A DNA stretch of 64,000 bases, taken from Brucella pseudogrignonensis. Lineage in GTDB: Bacteria > Pseudomonadota > Alphaproteobacteria > Rhizobiales > Rhizobiaceae. The stretch's first letter is position 1; each line of letters begins with the position of its first letter. The position numbers and the translations under genes were made by a program. Below, in pieces: positions 54,666 through 64,000 of the stretch. The stretch is from positions 1,806,501 to 1,870,500 of the forward strand of contig NZ_JAVLAT010000001.1 of NCBI RefSeq assembly GCF_032190615.1, given 5' to 3'. The notes beneath the pieces were generated by a model. The model saw nothing but the letters and a program-made list of their open reading frames with translations. It was not told the origin of the DNA and ran no database searches.

Positions 54666-56171
54666 TTATTCATACTGTTCCGGGATATAAGAACCCTCGG
54701 CCAAATCTGCAAATCGCGTAAATTCGGCCTGGAACGCAAGCTTCACAGTGCCAGTCGGTCCGTGACGCTGCTTGGCAACGATCACATCAGCCGTGCCCTT
54801 TACTTTTTCAAAGTGCTGCTTCCACTCTTCATATTTCGGATCAAACTCGTCACGCGGCTCCAGGTTCTTGACGTAATATTCCTCGCGGAACACGAAGAGT
54901 ACCACGTCGGCATCCTGCTCGATCGAACCGGATTCACGAAGATCGGAGAGTTGTGGGCGCTTGTCATCACGGCTTTCCACCTGACGTGAGAGCTGTGACA
55001 GCGCGATGATCGGAACATTGAGCTCCTTGCCGAGCGCTTTCAGGCCGGTGGTGATTTCCGTGATTTCCTGTACGCGGTTCTGTGACGACGCCTTGGAAGA
55101 GCCAGTCATCAGCTGAACGTAGTCGATCACCAGAACATCGAGGCCACGCTGACGCTTGAGACGACGCGCGCGGGCTGCGAGCTGTGCAATCGAGATGCCA
55201 CCGGTCTGATCGATATAAAGCGGAATTTTCTGCATATGCTGCGAGCAGGCGACCAGCTTTTCAAAATCCTGTTCCGTGATGTCACCGCGACGGATTTTTG
55301 AAGAAGAAACCTCTGTCTGCTCAGAAATAATACGGGTTGCGAGCTGTTCAGCCGACATTTCGAGCGAAAAGAAACCAACAACGCCGCCGTTGATTGCCTT
55401 CATCGTGCCATCGGCCTGCTGCTCAGCTTCATAGGCGTTGGCGATATTGAAAGCGATATTGGTGGCAAGCGAAGTTTTGCCCATACCCGGACGACCTGCA
55501 AGGATGATCAAATCGGATGGCTGCAAGCCACCCATCTTGCCATCAAGCGTATGAATGCCGGTGGAAACACCGGACAAATGACCATCACGCATGAATGCGG
55601 CATTGGCCATATCGACAGCCGTGGTGACAGCATCTTTAAACGCCTGAAAACCGCCATCGTAGCGACCCGTTTCCGCTAGTTCAAACAGGCGGCGCTCGGC
55701 GTCTTCGATCTGTTCCTGCGGGGCATTATCGACCGGCGCGTCATAGGCGATATTGACCATATCTTCGCCAATGCCGATCAAAGCGCGGCGGGTCGCAAGA
55801 TCATAGATTGCGCGGCCATAATCTTCGGCATTGATGATGGTGACGGCTTCGGTTGCAAGACGTGCAACATACTGGAAAACCGTCAGATCGCCGATCTTGC
55901 CTTCATTCGGCAGGAAGGTTTTCATCGTAACCGGATTGGCCATTTTACCAACACGGATGAGATCGGTTGCGATCTCATAGATGCGGCGGTGCAAAGGCTC
56001 AAAGAAATGTGTTGGCTTCAGAAAGTCTGAAACGCGATAGAAGGCGTCATTGTTGATGAGAATAGCACCCAAAAGCGCTTGCTCTGCTTCAATATTGTGG
56101 GGTGCTTCACGATAAAGCGCATCTTTCTGATCGCGCGCATCGTCGAGTTTGCGTACCGCCGCTTCCGCCAT
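54666..56171 (-). CDS. dnaB: Replicative DNA helicase
   Basis: Hexameric fork helicase, 501 residues from ATG 56171 (MAEAAVRKLDD), with AGGAAAAG ahead. N-terminal domain opens APHNIEAEQALLGAILIN; the RecA-like motor has Walker A LAGRPGMGKTSLATNIA (near 215), FFSLEMSAEQLATR, and VLVIDYVQLMTG. No intein is present. The C-terminal peptide IPEQYE is duplicated beyond the stop, flanking a palindromic repeat. In some rhizobia, as I recall, alr lies between dnaB and radA; it is absent here. Confidence 0.96.
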   Translation of the reverse strand: MAEAAVRKLDDARDQKDALYREAPHNIEAEQALLGAILINNDAFYRVSDFLKPTHFFEPLHRRIYEIATDLIRVGKMANPVTMKTFLPNEGKIGDLTVFQYVARLATEAVTIINAEDYGRAIYDLATRRALIGIGEDMVNIAYDAPVDNAPQEQIEDAERRLFELAETGRYDGGFQAFKDAVTTAVDMANAAFMRDGHLSGVSTGIHTLDGKMGGLQPSDLIILAGRPGMGKTSLATNIAFNIANAYEAEQQADGTMKAINGGVVGFFSLEMSAEQLATRIISEQTEVSSSKIRRGDITEQDFEKLVACSQHMQKIPLYIDQTGGISIAQLAARARRLKRQRGLDVLVIDYVQLMTGSSKASSQNRVQEITEITTGLKALGKELNVPIIALSQLSRQVESRDDKRPQLSDLRESGSIEQDADVVLFVFREEYYVKNLEPRDEFDPKYEEWKQHFEKVKGTADVIVAKQRHGPTGTVKLAFQAEFTRFADLAEGSYIPEQYE

Positions 56172-56336
56172 GTCCGTCTTTTCCTGTCCCTGATCTTTTC
56201 CAGCTAGAACTGAAGTGAAGCCAAACACAACGCAGCCTCAAGGTGATTCCTGCCAGAAGCCGTAAACTATACCATGATTCACAGGCATCCACAGTTCACG
56301 GTTCAATCTTTTGCACTGGGACTTGACGCTATATTT

Positions 56337-57617
56337 TCAGGCTTTGACCCTCTTTTTCTGCGCTTGCTCCTCGCTGTTCGCTCCTTTTGGTGCACTATCA
56401 AGCCGCTTGAGCCGCTTTTCCTCAGCCTCAATATAGTTACGCGTTAGAGGTACTGCGTCCTGACGATGGGCAATTTGAATATGAAAGACCATCATATTTT
56501 GCCAGCGGAATGCGCTTTCAGATGCCGCCAGATAAAACTCCCACATCCGGCAAAAGCGTTCATCATAAAGCGCTTTGGCTTCTTCACGCCGGGCCATGAA
56601 GGCCAGGCGCCATTCTTTGAGCGTTTCTGCATAATGAAGGCGCAGGATTTCAATGTCAGTGACGTATAACCCTGCTTTCTCGATATGCGGGAGCACTTCA
56701 GAAAGGGCAGGGATATACCCGCCGGGGAAAATATATTTGCGAATAAATGGATTGGTCGCACCGGGTCCATCAGCGCGCCCAATGGCATGGAGCAGAAACA
56801 CGCCGTCTTTTTTCAGCAGCCGCGCCGCGTGTTGGAAATATTCTGCAAAATGCCCAACGCCCACATGCTCGAACATGCCGACAGAAACCAGCCGGTCGAA
56901 CTCATCATCGATGTTTCGATAGTCGGTGAGTTGAAATTTTGCGCGGTCGGATAGACCCTCATCCAATGCACGCCGATTAGCAATAGCATGTTGCTCTTCG
57001 GATAGCGTGACGCCGGTCACATCGGCTTTGAGAAATCGGGCGAGGTAAAGCCCCATACCACCCCAGCCACAACCAATGTCGAGAACCTTGTGATCCTCTT
57101 TGACAAGAAGCTTGGCGGCTATGTGACGCTTTTTTGCAAGCTGTGCTTGCTCAAGCGTCGCATCAGGCGTTTCGAAATAGGCACAGGAATATTGTTTGTC
57201 GGGGTCAAGAAACAGATCGTAAAGAGCGCCCGAAAGGTCATAATGGCTTTTGATGTTGCTGGATGAGCGGGCGATATCATTCATCTGCTGAAAGCGCCGA
57301 AATAGCACACGGACTTTGCCGGCCGCTTTCATCCATGGCTCCGTTGCCGCTGTTGGACCAGTATTTTCGAAGACGATCTTCAGAAGTGTATAAATATCGC
57401 CTTCCAGAAAATCGATCTCACCATCCATGAAACATTCAGCGAGTTTCAGTTCCGGGTCGAGTGCGACGGCGCGTTCCGCATGGAGCGTATTGAACCGTAT
57501 ATGGACCGGCTCTCCGGTCGCATCACCATAACGATTGGCATTCCCCTTTGAATCAGTAACCGTCAGGTCGCCAACTTTAATCATATGCGACAGTACAGTA
57601 CGCAGCATTCTATGCAT
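56337..57617 (-). CDS. cfa: Cyclopropane-fatty-acyl-phospholipid synthase family protein
   Basis: SAM-dependent enzyme that adds a methylene bridge to unsaturated acyl chains of membrane lipids. 426 residues from ATG 57617 (MHRMLRTVLSHMIKVG), about ten bases after AAGGGGA; upstream in-frame ATGs are possible. Motifs: SNIKSHYDLSGALYDLFLD, the SAM loop VLDIGCGWGGMGLYLAR, VGMFEHVG and the C-terminal CRMWEFYLAASESAFRWQ. An isolated gene; a stationary-phase or acid role is inferred from relatives. Confidence 0.93.
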   Translation of the reverse strand: MHRMLRTVLSHMIKVGDLTVTDSKGNANRYGDATGEPVHIRFNTLHAERAVALDPELKLAECFMDGEIDFLEGDIYTLLKIVFENTGPTAATEPWMKAAGKVRVLFRRFQQMNDIARSSSNIKSHYDLSGALYDLFLDPDKQYSCAYFETPDATLEQAQLAKKRHIAAKLLVKEDHKVLDIGCGWGGMGLYLARFLKADVTGVTLSEEQHAIANRRALDEGLSDRAKFQLTDYRNIDDEFDRLVSVGMFEHVGVGHFAEYFQHAARLLKKDGVFLLHAIGRADGPGATNPFIRKYIFPGGYIPALSEVLPHIEKAGLYVTDIEILRLHYAETLKEWRLAFMARREEAKALYDERFCRMWEFYLAASESAFRWQNMMVFHIQIAHRQDAVPLTRNYIEAEEKRLKRLDSAPKGANSEEQAQKKRVKA

Positions 57618-57944
57618 GAGCCCCATCCCCTTTTTTAGAGATTGAAGCAAGTGCAACATCCATGCGGTTGCATGGCAGGCGACCTGTTGCCTTAGCGGCC
57701 GCACTGTCATCAGATTTCAGGCAATTCCCATTCGGTCAATTGGCCTATGGCTTATCGCCTGAGCAAACGCGGACGTTTCCGTCGGCACTCTCTCCAATCC
57801 AATACTAATATGCAGAATAGGGAGTTTTTTTAATCTGAAAAGAGAAAATGTCCGGCGGAGACCGCCGGACATTATCATATAAAGTTTACCACCGTGGGAA
57901 AGCCTGCCTTTAAGGCCAGCATTCACGGGCTAAAAGAGGGCTAA

Positions 57945-58514
57945 TTAAGCCTGATCTTCTGCTTCTTCGTCTTCGTCGAAGATTTCTTCAGCAAGTGGAG
58001 CTTCTTCGATGCCGTAGATCGCTTCGATCGAGGTCAGGTCTTCACCCTTTGCCTGACGTTCAGCTTCTTCGTTCGAACGAGCGATGTTTACGGAAACCGT
58101 AACTTCGACTTCAGGATGCAGGGAAATTACGATTTCATGAATGCCAATGGCCTTGATCGGCTGCTTCAGTTCAACCTGGTTGCGGTGCAGGTTGAAGCCA
58201 TTAGCCGTAACGATTTCAGCGATATCACGGGTCGAAACCGAACCGTAAAGCTGACCGGTTTCACCAGCCGAGCGAACAACGATGAACGATTCGCCGTTGA
58301 GCTTAGCTGCAACTGCTTCAGCTTCGTTCTTGCGCTCAAGGTTCTGAGCTTCGAGCTGTGCGCGCTGGCCTTCGAACTTCTTGCGGTTTGCTTCGTTGGC
58401 ACGAAGAGCTTTGCCCTGTGGCAGAAGGAAGTTACGGGCAAAACCGTCCTTGACCTTTACAGTGTCGCCCATCTGACCGAGGCGGGCGATGCGTTCCAGA
58501 AGAATAACGTCCAT
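57945..58514 (-). CDS. rplI: 50S ribosomal protein L9
   Basis: Large-subunit protein at the base of the L1 stalk. 189 residues from ATG 58514 ([36 protein letters not shown], read in parts), with AAGGAAA ahead. The N-domain, long linker helix and C-domain ([17 protein letters not shown]) are all clear. It has an acidic extension ([14 protein letters not shown]), longer than in enteric L9. Last gene of the rpsF-rpsR-DUF2232-rplI run. Confidence 0.96.
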   Translation of the reverse strand: MDVILLERIARLGQMGDTVKVKDGFARNFLLPQGKALRANEANRKKFEGQRAQLEAQNLERKNEAEAVAAKLNGESFIVVRSAGETGQLYGSVSTRDIAEIVTANGFNLHRNQVELKQPIKAIGIHEIVISLHPEVEVTVSVNIARSNEEAERQAKGEDLTSIEAIYGIEEAPLAEEIFDEDEEAEDQA

Positions 58515-58545
58515 TTGAGTTTCCTTTCGAGATTTAAATACGGAT

Positions 58546-59505
58546 TTACTGGTTGTCGGCTTCCGGCATTTTCGAGATTGGCGCGCCGCGCGATGTATCG
58601 AAAAGGCCAAAAACCATGAAGACGAAAAGCAGGAATGCGAACAAAATGATCGCAACGTAAACGAGCCACAGAGCAACCGGGCGCCATGGCTTCCCACGGC
58701 TGCGCTGGTGGAACGTTGCCAAGCCGGCAATCATAAAGCCGAAGCTTAATGCACCCACAACGACAGTTGCGACGAGACCAGCAGCGCCCGGCAAAAAGGC
58801 AACCGCGAGTGCCACAGCAAAAACCAGAAGTGCTGGGCGCGGCATGCGCATGGTTGCGGGCCAGTCATCGCGCGGGCGACGCAGACGCCCGGAAAGCGCT
58901 GTCAGACGCAGGGCGAGATAGAGATTGCCGATCAGAATGGCGAGACAGGTTGCTGGCTGGATCGCAGGCAGTGCCACCATCAGAAGTGCGCTAACGCTCT
59001 GACGCATTTCATCGCTTGCTGTGAATTGCGGGTCGGCAGCTGCGAGACTATCAATCAAGGTGTTTGAAAGCTCACGCGCCATATCCGGGCCAAAGCCAAT
59101 GATGTAGCCAATGATGATAAAGCTTGCGGCAACCATCAGCGCCAGACGGAAAACAATATCCGAAAGCGGATACCAGACCATCACATCTTTTGGACCGCCG
59201 AGTTCGGAAGCAGGACGGGCGAGGCCTGAAAGATAAGCGCCAATTGCTGCTGGCGCATAGCTCGTCAGCGCCATCAGAACAGCGCCAATCGGTGTAGCAA
59301 CAATGCCGACCGCAATGGTGGCGCAAGCAGCAGCAACAAGCCCTGCGCTCGAACCCCAGCCAAGAGCGGCAACAAAAATTGGTAATGGTGTCAGGAAATA
59401 CAAAACCACCGCCATGCCCGACTGGGCGATGACGCCAGACGACATCAGTGCCGAGGCAAGCCCCGCCAATACGCCGACTCCAATGATGGTTCCGTTGAAT
59501 TTCAT
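58546..59505 (-). CDS. DUF2232 family membrane protein
   Basis: 319 residues with about eight hydrophobic helices and a polar C-terminus ([13 protein letters not shown]). The start is ATG 59505 ([21 protein letters not shown]). Alphaproteobacteria carry this family between rpsR and rplI; the function is unknown, though the fold class recalls ECF-type or MreD-like membrane proteins. A palindromic repeat stands between its start and rpsR. Confidence 0.85.
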   Translation of the reverse strand: MKFNGTIIGVGVLAGLASALMSSGVIAQSGMAVVLYFLTPLPIFVAALGWGSSAGLVAAACATIAVGIVATPIGAVLMALTSYAPAAIGAYLSGLARPASELGGPKDVMVWYPLSDIVFRLALMVAASFIIIGYIIGFGPDMARELSNTLIDSLAAADPQFTASDEMRQSVSALLMVALPAIQPATCLAILIGNLYLALRLTALSGRLRRPRDDWPATMRMPRPALLVFAVALAVAFLPGAAGLVATVVVGALSFGFMIAGLATFHQRSRGKPWRPVALWLVYVAIILFAFLLFVFMVFGLFDTSRGAPISKMPEADNQ

Positions 59506-59560
59506 AAATTCGCTGTCCTGCTCCGGCTGTTCCGGTTTTGCAGTTAGAGGCAGTTCAAAA

Positions 59561-59602
59561 CATTTCCAGCAAAAGTGCGTAGCGGTTTTGCGTAGGATAA
59601 TG
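59561..59602 (+). repeat. Palindromic intergenic repeat, copy F
   Basis: Outer arms CATT-TCC / GGA-TAATG; inner GCAAAA / TTTTGC around GTGCGTAGCGG. It lies within the ribosomal-protein run, between rpsR and DUF2232. Confidence 0.78.
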
Positions 59603-59758
59603 CGATCAAACAAAAGCAAAGAGCGTTCATTTTGGTGAAATCAAAATTTGAAAAGCTCTATCGCTCTGCCCCAACTTGGGATTTTGAGTGCTCCGGTTGC
59701 GCCCATCGCATCCGGGAAGAAACGCAAGGCGACACGAACGTCGCCTTGCGAAACAGTC

Positions 59759-60007
59759 TTACTTCACAACGTATGGAAGCAGGCCGAGGAAACGTGCACG
59801 CTTGATCGCCTGAGCGAGTTCGCGCTGCTTCTTCTGGCTAACAGCTGTAATACGCGAAGGAACGATCTTGCCGCGTTCCGAAATGTAACGCTGCAGGAGC
59901 TTGATGTCCTTGTAGTCGATCTTTGGCGCGTTTGGACCTGTGAATGGGCAGGTCTTGCGACGACGGTGGAAAGGACGACGGGTTGGGATCTGATTGATAT
60001 CAACCAT
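59759..60007 (-). CDS. rpsR: 30S ribosomal protein S18
   Basis: 82 residues; binds 16S rRNA as a dimer with S6. The core is [20 protein letters not shown] and [28 protein letters not shown] (in parts). A single Cys (RKTCPFTG) remains, so no zinc site. It starts two bases after the rpsF stop. Confidence 0.97.
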   Translation of the reverse strand: MVDINQIPTRRPFHRRRKTCPFTGPNAPKIDYKDIKLLQRYISERGKIVPSRITAVSQKKQRELAQAIKRARFLGLLPYVVK

Positions 60008-60009
60008 AA

Positions 60010-60453
60010 TTATGCTCCTTCGCCAGCTTCGTTGTCACGTGGGCGACGTGGGCCGCGATCACCACGGTCGAAACCGCCTTCGCGTGGACGACGTGGGCCA
60101 CGGTCATCACCATCGCGTTCACGACGATCGTCGCGGCGCGAAAGCATAGCCGACTGGCCTTCTTCGTGTTCTTCAACGCGGATGGTCATGAAACGAAGAA
60201 CGTCTTCATTGATGCGCATCTGGCGTTCCATTTCAGCAACAGCAGCTGCTGGTGCGTCAATGTTTACGAGCGTGTAATACGCCTTGCGATTCTTCTTGAT
60301 GCGGTAGGTGAGGGGACGAAGACCCCAGTTTTCTACCTTACCAACCTTGCCGCCATTAGCTTCGAGGACACCCTTGTACTGTTCGACGAGCGCGTCGACC
60401 TGCTGCTGGGAAATGTCCTGGCGGGCAAGAAGCACATGTTCATAAAGAGCCAT
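60010..60453 (-). CDS. rpsF: 30S ribosomal protein S6
   Basis: 147 residues: the S6 ferredoxin-like domain ([54 protein letters not shown], in parts) plus an Arg/Asp/Gly-rich tail ([26 protein letters not shown] in parts, after residue 105) typical of Brucellaceae. AGAAAGGC precedes the ATG. First gene of the ribosomal run. Confidence 0.97.
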   Translation of the reverse strand: MALYEHVLLARQDISQQQVDALVEQYKGVLEANGGKVGKVENWGLRPLTYRIKKNRKAYYTLVNIDAPAAAVAEMERQMRINEDVLRFMTIRVEEHEEGQSAMLSRRDDRRERDGDDRGPRRPREGGFDRGDRGPRRPRDNEAGEGA

Positions 60454-60801
60454 TGGCTTTGCCTTTCTTCTGTTACATCACGCTGACACTAACGGCTAAG
60501 CCTCTGCGACTTCTCTAAGACCGGAAAACCGGGAAGAAAGGACGCTTGAAGTTAAGACAATCGAGAGCGGAGACACGGGAGGCAGAAGCACTTTAGACTT
60601 CCACGACCAACTCAACAAAATGTTGAAGAAGTGGTCGCTCCTCCGTTCAGCCCCCAGCTAATGCCAGCAACGAACGGGCGCTCATTACGTCTTTTTCCCC
60701 GGATTTGCAAGCTGTAAAGCCAGCGGAAATCCACAAATGGTTGACTTTTCAACCTGTGTTGGGGCACATCGCATGAAATTGTTCTATAAAAAGAGGCATT
60801 C
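60454..60801. other. Divergent promoter region rpsF / fabD
   Basis: 348 bases. On the rpsF strand a long imperfect hairpin (CGACCACTTC...TTGAGTTGGTCG, about 60604-60637) and a CCGGTTTTCCGG inverted repeat (near 60525) lie in the leader; an S6:S18-responsive leader is conceivable but I could not confirm its motif. The fabD side ends AAGAGG ahead of its ATG. Confidence 0.45.
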
Positions 60802-61746
60802 ATGGCGGTAGCATTTACATTTCCGGGACAGGGCAGCCAGGCAGTTGGCATGGGTAAAGCCCTTGCTGAACAATTCGCTGAGGCACGCGCTGTTTTCGAG
60901 GAAGTGGACGCAGCGCTGGGCGAAAAGCTTTCCGCAACTATGTTTGATGGTCCGGAGGACGTTCTGACGCTGACAGCCAATGCGCAGCCTGCACTGATGG
61001 CTGTTTCCATTGCAACGCTGCGCGTGATGGAAGCTCAGGGCTTTTCGCTCAAAGACAAGGTTGCTTATGTTGCCGGCCATTCGCTCGGTGAATATTCGGC
61101 ACTGTGCGCGGCTGGTACATTCTCGCTGGCCGATACTGCTCGCCTGTTGCGCATTCGCGGCAATGCGATGCAGAAAGCTGTTCCGGTTGGTGAAGGCGCA
61201 ATGGCTGCCATCATCGGTCTGGAACAAAGCGATGTTGATGCTATCTGCGCAGAAGCCAAAGCTTCCGGCTCGGTTCAGATCGCCAATGATAATGGTGGCG
61301 GTCAGCTTGTGATCTCCGGCTCGAAGGCGGCGGTTGAACTCGCGGCTTCGCTTGCGTCGGAAAAGGGTGCCAAGCGCGCAATCATGCTGCCGGTTTCCGC
61401 ACCGTTCCATTCGACATTGATGGCGCCTGCCGCCGATGCGATGCGTGAAGCGCTGGCTCAGGTTGAAAAGCACAATCCGGTTGTGCCGCTCATCGCCAAT
61501 GTGCGTGCTGCGCCTGTAACGGACGCCAATGAAATTGCTGATCTTCTGGTTGAGCAGGTCACGGGTCAGGTGCGCTGGCGCGAAACTGTTGAGTGGTTTG
61601 CAGCCAATGGCGTGACAACGCTTTATGAAGTAGGGTCTGGCAAAGTTCTGACGGGTCTTGCACGTCGTATCTCAAAGGATGTGACCGGCGTAACTGTTGG
61701 TTCGGCCGAAGAAATAGCTGCGGCGCTTGCTGCATTGAATAGCTGA
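60802..61746 (+). CDS. fabD: Malonyl-CoA--ACP transacylase
   Basis: Loads malonate onto acyl carrier protein. 314 residues. N-terminal FTFPGQGSQAVGMGKAL, nucleophile Ser94 in GHSLGEYSAL, malonate-binding Arg in LLRIRGNAMQ, and His in VSAPFHSTLMAPA. First gene of the fatty-acid cluster; fabG follows ten bases later. Confidence 0.97.
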   Translation: MAVAFTFPGQGSQAVGMGKALAEQFAEARAVFEEVDAALGEKLSATMFDGPEDVLTLTANAQPALMAVSIATLRVMEAQGFSLKDKVAYVAGHSLGEYSALCAAGTFSLADTARLLRIRGNAMQKAVPVGEGAMAAIIGLEQSDVDAICAEAKASGSVQIANDNGGGQLVISGSKAAVELAASLASEKGAKRAIMLPVSAPFHSTLMAPAADAMREALAQVEKHNPVVPLIANVRAAPVTDANEIADLLVEQVTGQVRWRETVEWFAANGVTTLYEVGSGKVLTGLARRISKDVTGVTVGSAEEIAAALAALNS

Positions 61747-61756
61747 AGGATCTGGA

Positions 61757-62494
61757 ATGTTTGATCTGACTGGCCGCAAGGCTCTCGTAACCGGCGCGAC
61801 CGGTGGTCTGGGTGAGGCGATCGCTCGTGCACTTCATGCGCAGGGCGCAATCGTCGGCCTGCATGGCACCCGCGAAGAAAAGCTGAAAGAGCTGGCTGCT
61901 GAACTCGGCGACCGCACGTTCATCTTCCCGGCCAATCTTTCTGATCGTGAAGCCGTCAAGGCGCTCGGCCAGAAAGCTGAAGAAGAGATGGGTGGCATCG
62001 ACATTCTCGTTAACAATGCTGGTATCACCCGCGATGGCCTGTTTGTTCGTATGAGCGATGAAGATTGGGATGCTGTTCTCAACGTCAACCTGACATCCGT
62101 GTTCAACCTGACGCGCGAATTGACCCATCCAATGATGCGTCGCCGCAAGGGCCGTATCATCAACATCACGTCGATTGTTGGTGTAACGGGTAATCCGGGT
62201 CAGGCGAATTATTGCGCTTCCAAGGCGGGACTGATCGGCTTCTCGAAGTCGCTGGCGCAGGAAATCGCAAGCCGTAACGTCACAGTCAACTGCATTGCGC
62301 CTGGCTTCATCGAATCGGCTATGACTGACAAGCTGAATGATAAGCAAAAAGACGCAATCATGGGCAGCATTCCGATGAAGCGTATGGGCGTTGGCAGCGA
62401 GATCGCTGCTGCTGTTGTCTATCTGGCAAGTGATGAAGCAGCCTATGTTACAGGTCAGACACTGCACATCAATGGCGGCATGGCTATGATTTAA
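61757..62494 (+). CDS. fabG: 3-oxoacyl-ACP reductase
   Basis: NADPH-dependent reductase of 3-oxoacyl-ACP, 245 residues. ALVTGATGGLGEAIARALHAQGA (cofactor loop), VNNAGITRDGLFVRM, catalytic Ser in INITSIVGVTGNPGQ, Tyr-x3-Lys in NYCASKAGLIGFSKS. GAAGGA lies ahead of the ATG. Directly between fabD and acpP. Confidence 0.97.
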   Translation: MFDLTGRKALVTGATGGLGEAIARALHAQGAIVGLHGTREEKLKELAAELGDRTFIFPANLSDREAVKALGQKAEEEMGGIDILVNNAGITRDGLFVRMSDEDWDAVLNVNLTSVFNLTRELTHPMMRRRKGRIINITSIVGVTGNPGQANYCASKAGLIGFSKSLAQEIASRNVTVNCIAPGFIESAMTDKLNDKQKDAIMGSIPMKRMGVGSEIAAAVVYLASDEAAYVTGQTLHINGGMAMI

Positions 62495-62784
62495 AACCTC
62501 TTTCGGGGCGATTAAATCAGTATTTTACGGTATAAAAAGTCTTAAAGTCGGGTGGTAGAAACCAAAATGCGCTTTGCCTTGCTCAAGAAGCATGGTAATG
62601 CGCCCGACGAGAGTTTCGGCATTTCGTTCGCGGGATGCCGTTATCCTGTTCCGCAAGGAATATCCACAGGGTGACTGTCAGGCGAGCAAACTCGTAACTT
62701 GGCAGGTGCCTTATAACTTGATTACAATCATGCATACCGCTAACCAATGCGGAGCAAGTAAACAAACAGGTCGAGGGTTCCGAC

Positions 62785-63021
62785 ATGAGCGATACCGCAG
62801 AGCGCGTCAAGAAAATCGTTGTTGAGCATCTGGGTGTAGATGCCGACAAGGTCACCGAAGGTGCAAGCTTCATCGATGATCTTGGTGCAGACAGCCTCGA
62901 CACCGTCGAGCTCGTCATGGCTTTCGAAGAAGAATTCGGCGTTGAAATTCCTGATGATGCAGCAGAAACGATCCTCACGGTCGGCGACGCTGTAAAGTTC
63001 ATCGATAAGGCTTCTGCCTAA
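62785..63021 (+). CDS. acpP: Acyl carrier protein
   Basis: 78-residue carrier of growing acyl chains; Ser37 in [14 protein letters not shown] takes the 4'-phosphopantetheine arm. Strongly acidic helix II and III ([18 protein letters not shown]). The ribosome site GAGGG stands about nine bases before the ATG. The 290-base gap from fabG suggests an additional acpP promoter; none was clear by eye. Confidence 0.97.
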   Translation: MSDTAERVKKIVVEHLGVDADKVTEGASFIDDLGADSLDTVELVMAFEEEFGVEIPDDAAETILTVGDAVKFIDKASA

Positions 63022-63033
63022 TCTGAGCCTTTG

Positions 63034-63061
63034 GGGCTGGGATTCTTTCGAATCCCGGCCC
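63034..63061 (+). terminator. Hairpin after acpP, probable attenuator
   Basis: 12-bp stem GGGCTGGGATTC / GAATCCCGGCCC (one G-T pair) with a TTTC loop but no T-run. It would reduce read-through from the abundant acpP message into fabF. Confidence 0.55.
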
Positions 63062-63227
63062 TGCTTGTCTTCAGTTTGAAGATAGTGAACTGCCCCGGTT
63101 TGGCCGTATGGCCATTTGCATATCGCAATTCGATAGCGAGCCGGTAACGAGATTGAGCATCGACCGTATGAGGCGTTTATTGCCTGCGGGATGTCTCCAA
63201 CGAATTTTTCAAATTTAAGGGGTGGAT

Positions 63228-64000
63228 ATGAGGCGTGTCGTCATCACCGGTCTTGGTTTGGTGTCGCCGCTGGCAAGCGGTGTCGAAGAAACCTGGAAGC
63301 GTCTGATTGCCGGTGAAAGCGGTGCTCGCCGCGTCACGGAATTTGAAGTTGACGATCTGGCTTGTCAGATCGCATGCCGTATCCCTCTTGGCGATGGTAC
63401 CAATGGTACTTTCAATCCTGATCTCCATATGGAGCAGAAGGAACAGCGCAAGGTCGATCCGTTCATCGTTTATGCTGTCGGCGCTGCTGACCAGGCGCTG
63501 GATGATGCCAACTGGCATCCGACAAGCGATGAAGATCAGGTTCGCACCGGCGTTCTGATCGGTTCCGGCATTGGCGGCATCGAAGGCATTGTTGAAGCGG
63601 GCTACACGCTGCGCGACAAAGGCCCGCGCCGCATTTCGCCGTTCTTTATTCCAGGTCGTCTGATCAATCTGGCTTCCGGCCATGTTTCGATCAAGCACGG
63701 ACTGCGCGGCCCGAACCATTCTGTTGTTACCGCTTGCGCAACCGGCACGCATGCCATTGGCGATGCTGCCCGCCTGATCGCTTTTGGCGATGCGGACGTG
63801 ATGGTTGCCGGTGGTACGGAATCGCCAGTCAGCCGCATTTCGCTTGCAGGCTTTGCGGCCTGTAAGGCGCTGTCCACCAAGCGCAATGACGATCCAACTG
63901 CAGCTTCGCGCCCTTACGACAATGACCGCGACGGTTTTGTTATGGGTGAGGGTGCTGGTGTTGTCGTGCTTGAAGAGCTGGAACACGCTCTTGCACGCGG
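63228..64000 (+). CDS. fabF: 3-oxoacyl-ACP synthase II, 3' end beyond window
   Basis: Condensing enzyme elongating acyl-ACP. The first 257 codons are present, starting at ATG 63228 behind AAGGGG. MRRVVITGLGLVSPLASGVEETWKRL is the family N-terminus, and catalytic Cys170 is in NHSVVTACATGTHAIGDAARL. The catalytic His pair lies past the edge. It ends the fabD-fabG-acpP-fabF cluster visible here. Confidence 0.95.
   Translation, partial: MRRVVITGLGLVSPLASGVEETWKRLIAGESGARRVTEFEVDDLACQIACRIPLGDGTNGTFNPDLHMEQKEQRKVDPFIVYAVGAADQALDDANWHPTSDEDQVRTGVLIGSGIGGIEGIVEAGYTLRDKGPRRISPFFIPGRLINLASGHVSIKHGLRGPNHSVVTACATGTHAIGDAARLIAFGDADVMVAGGTESPVSRISLAGFAACKALSTKRNDDPTAASRPYDNDRDGFVMGEGAGVVVLEELEHALAR

Noticed and set aside
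1..64000. CRISPR arrays, tRNA or rRNA genes, prophage
   Set aside because: No regularly spaced repeats, no cloverleaf with conserved T-loop, and no phage structural genes were noticed on either strand.

Overview
The window reads as chromosomal DNA of an alphaproteobacterium of the Brucella/Ochrobactrum group (Rhizobiales). Pointers are an alphaproteobacterial porin of Omp2 type, DUF6101 and DUF1344 proteins, a TlyA/RlmD-like methyltransferase pair behind dxs, the rpsF-rpsR-DUF2232-rplI order, and moderately GC-rich codon use. The genus is an inference; no rRNA or tRNA gene lies in the window to confirm it.

Layout: 0-10 kb holds the 3' part of ispB, a TPR protein, glyQS, a Sua5-type tRNA modification enzyme and an FAD oxidase. 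10-18 kb has a candidate small RNA, fatty-acid oxidation genes, cspA, a membrane diguanylate cyclase, purD and ubiA. 18-30 kb has pdxH, a DnaJ-like chaperone, fabI, a ClC antiporter, an Xre/RES toxin-antitoxin pair, aroC, ribB, a deacetylase-fold hydrolase, xseB and a porin. 31-45 kb has DedA, GlsB and YidB-like envelope or stress proteins, a pirin, dxs-tlyA-rlmD-like, a racemase, a LOG protein, a lysozyme-inhibitor-like protein, a LysM protein and an arsR-atm1 pair. 47-64 kb is dense housekeeping: psd-pssA, purF-cvpA, radA, dnaB, cfa, ribosomal genes and the fatty-acid cluster fabD-fabG-acpP-fabF, which runs off the end.

Four AT-rich islands break this core: 2.7-3.7, 27.9-28.3, 32.6-33.4 and 45.2-47.5 kb. 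Each carries an orphan gene whose composition is unlike its neighbours. Two encode proteins with a (G)GH...C arrangement reminiscent of caspase-like hydrolases or Stv-type adhesin domains. One of these is followed by an IS5-family insertion and a decayed relative of its C-terminal domain. These islands are the best candidates for undescribed effector or toxin-like genes.

The most unexpected signal is at gene 3' ends. The last codons of three genes are repeated downstream as the same peptide plus stop, largely in different synonymous codons. At the diguanylate cyclase there are three copies, 29 bp apart, each in a different reading frame and each with a different stop codon. At dnaB the two copies flank a palindromic repeat. 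At the yidB-like gene they flank an AT-rich gene island. Six copies of a palindromic element (core AAAAGTG...CGGTTTT) are scattered through the window, all in the same orientation, with compensating changes in their stems.
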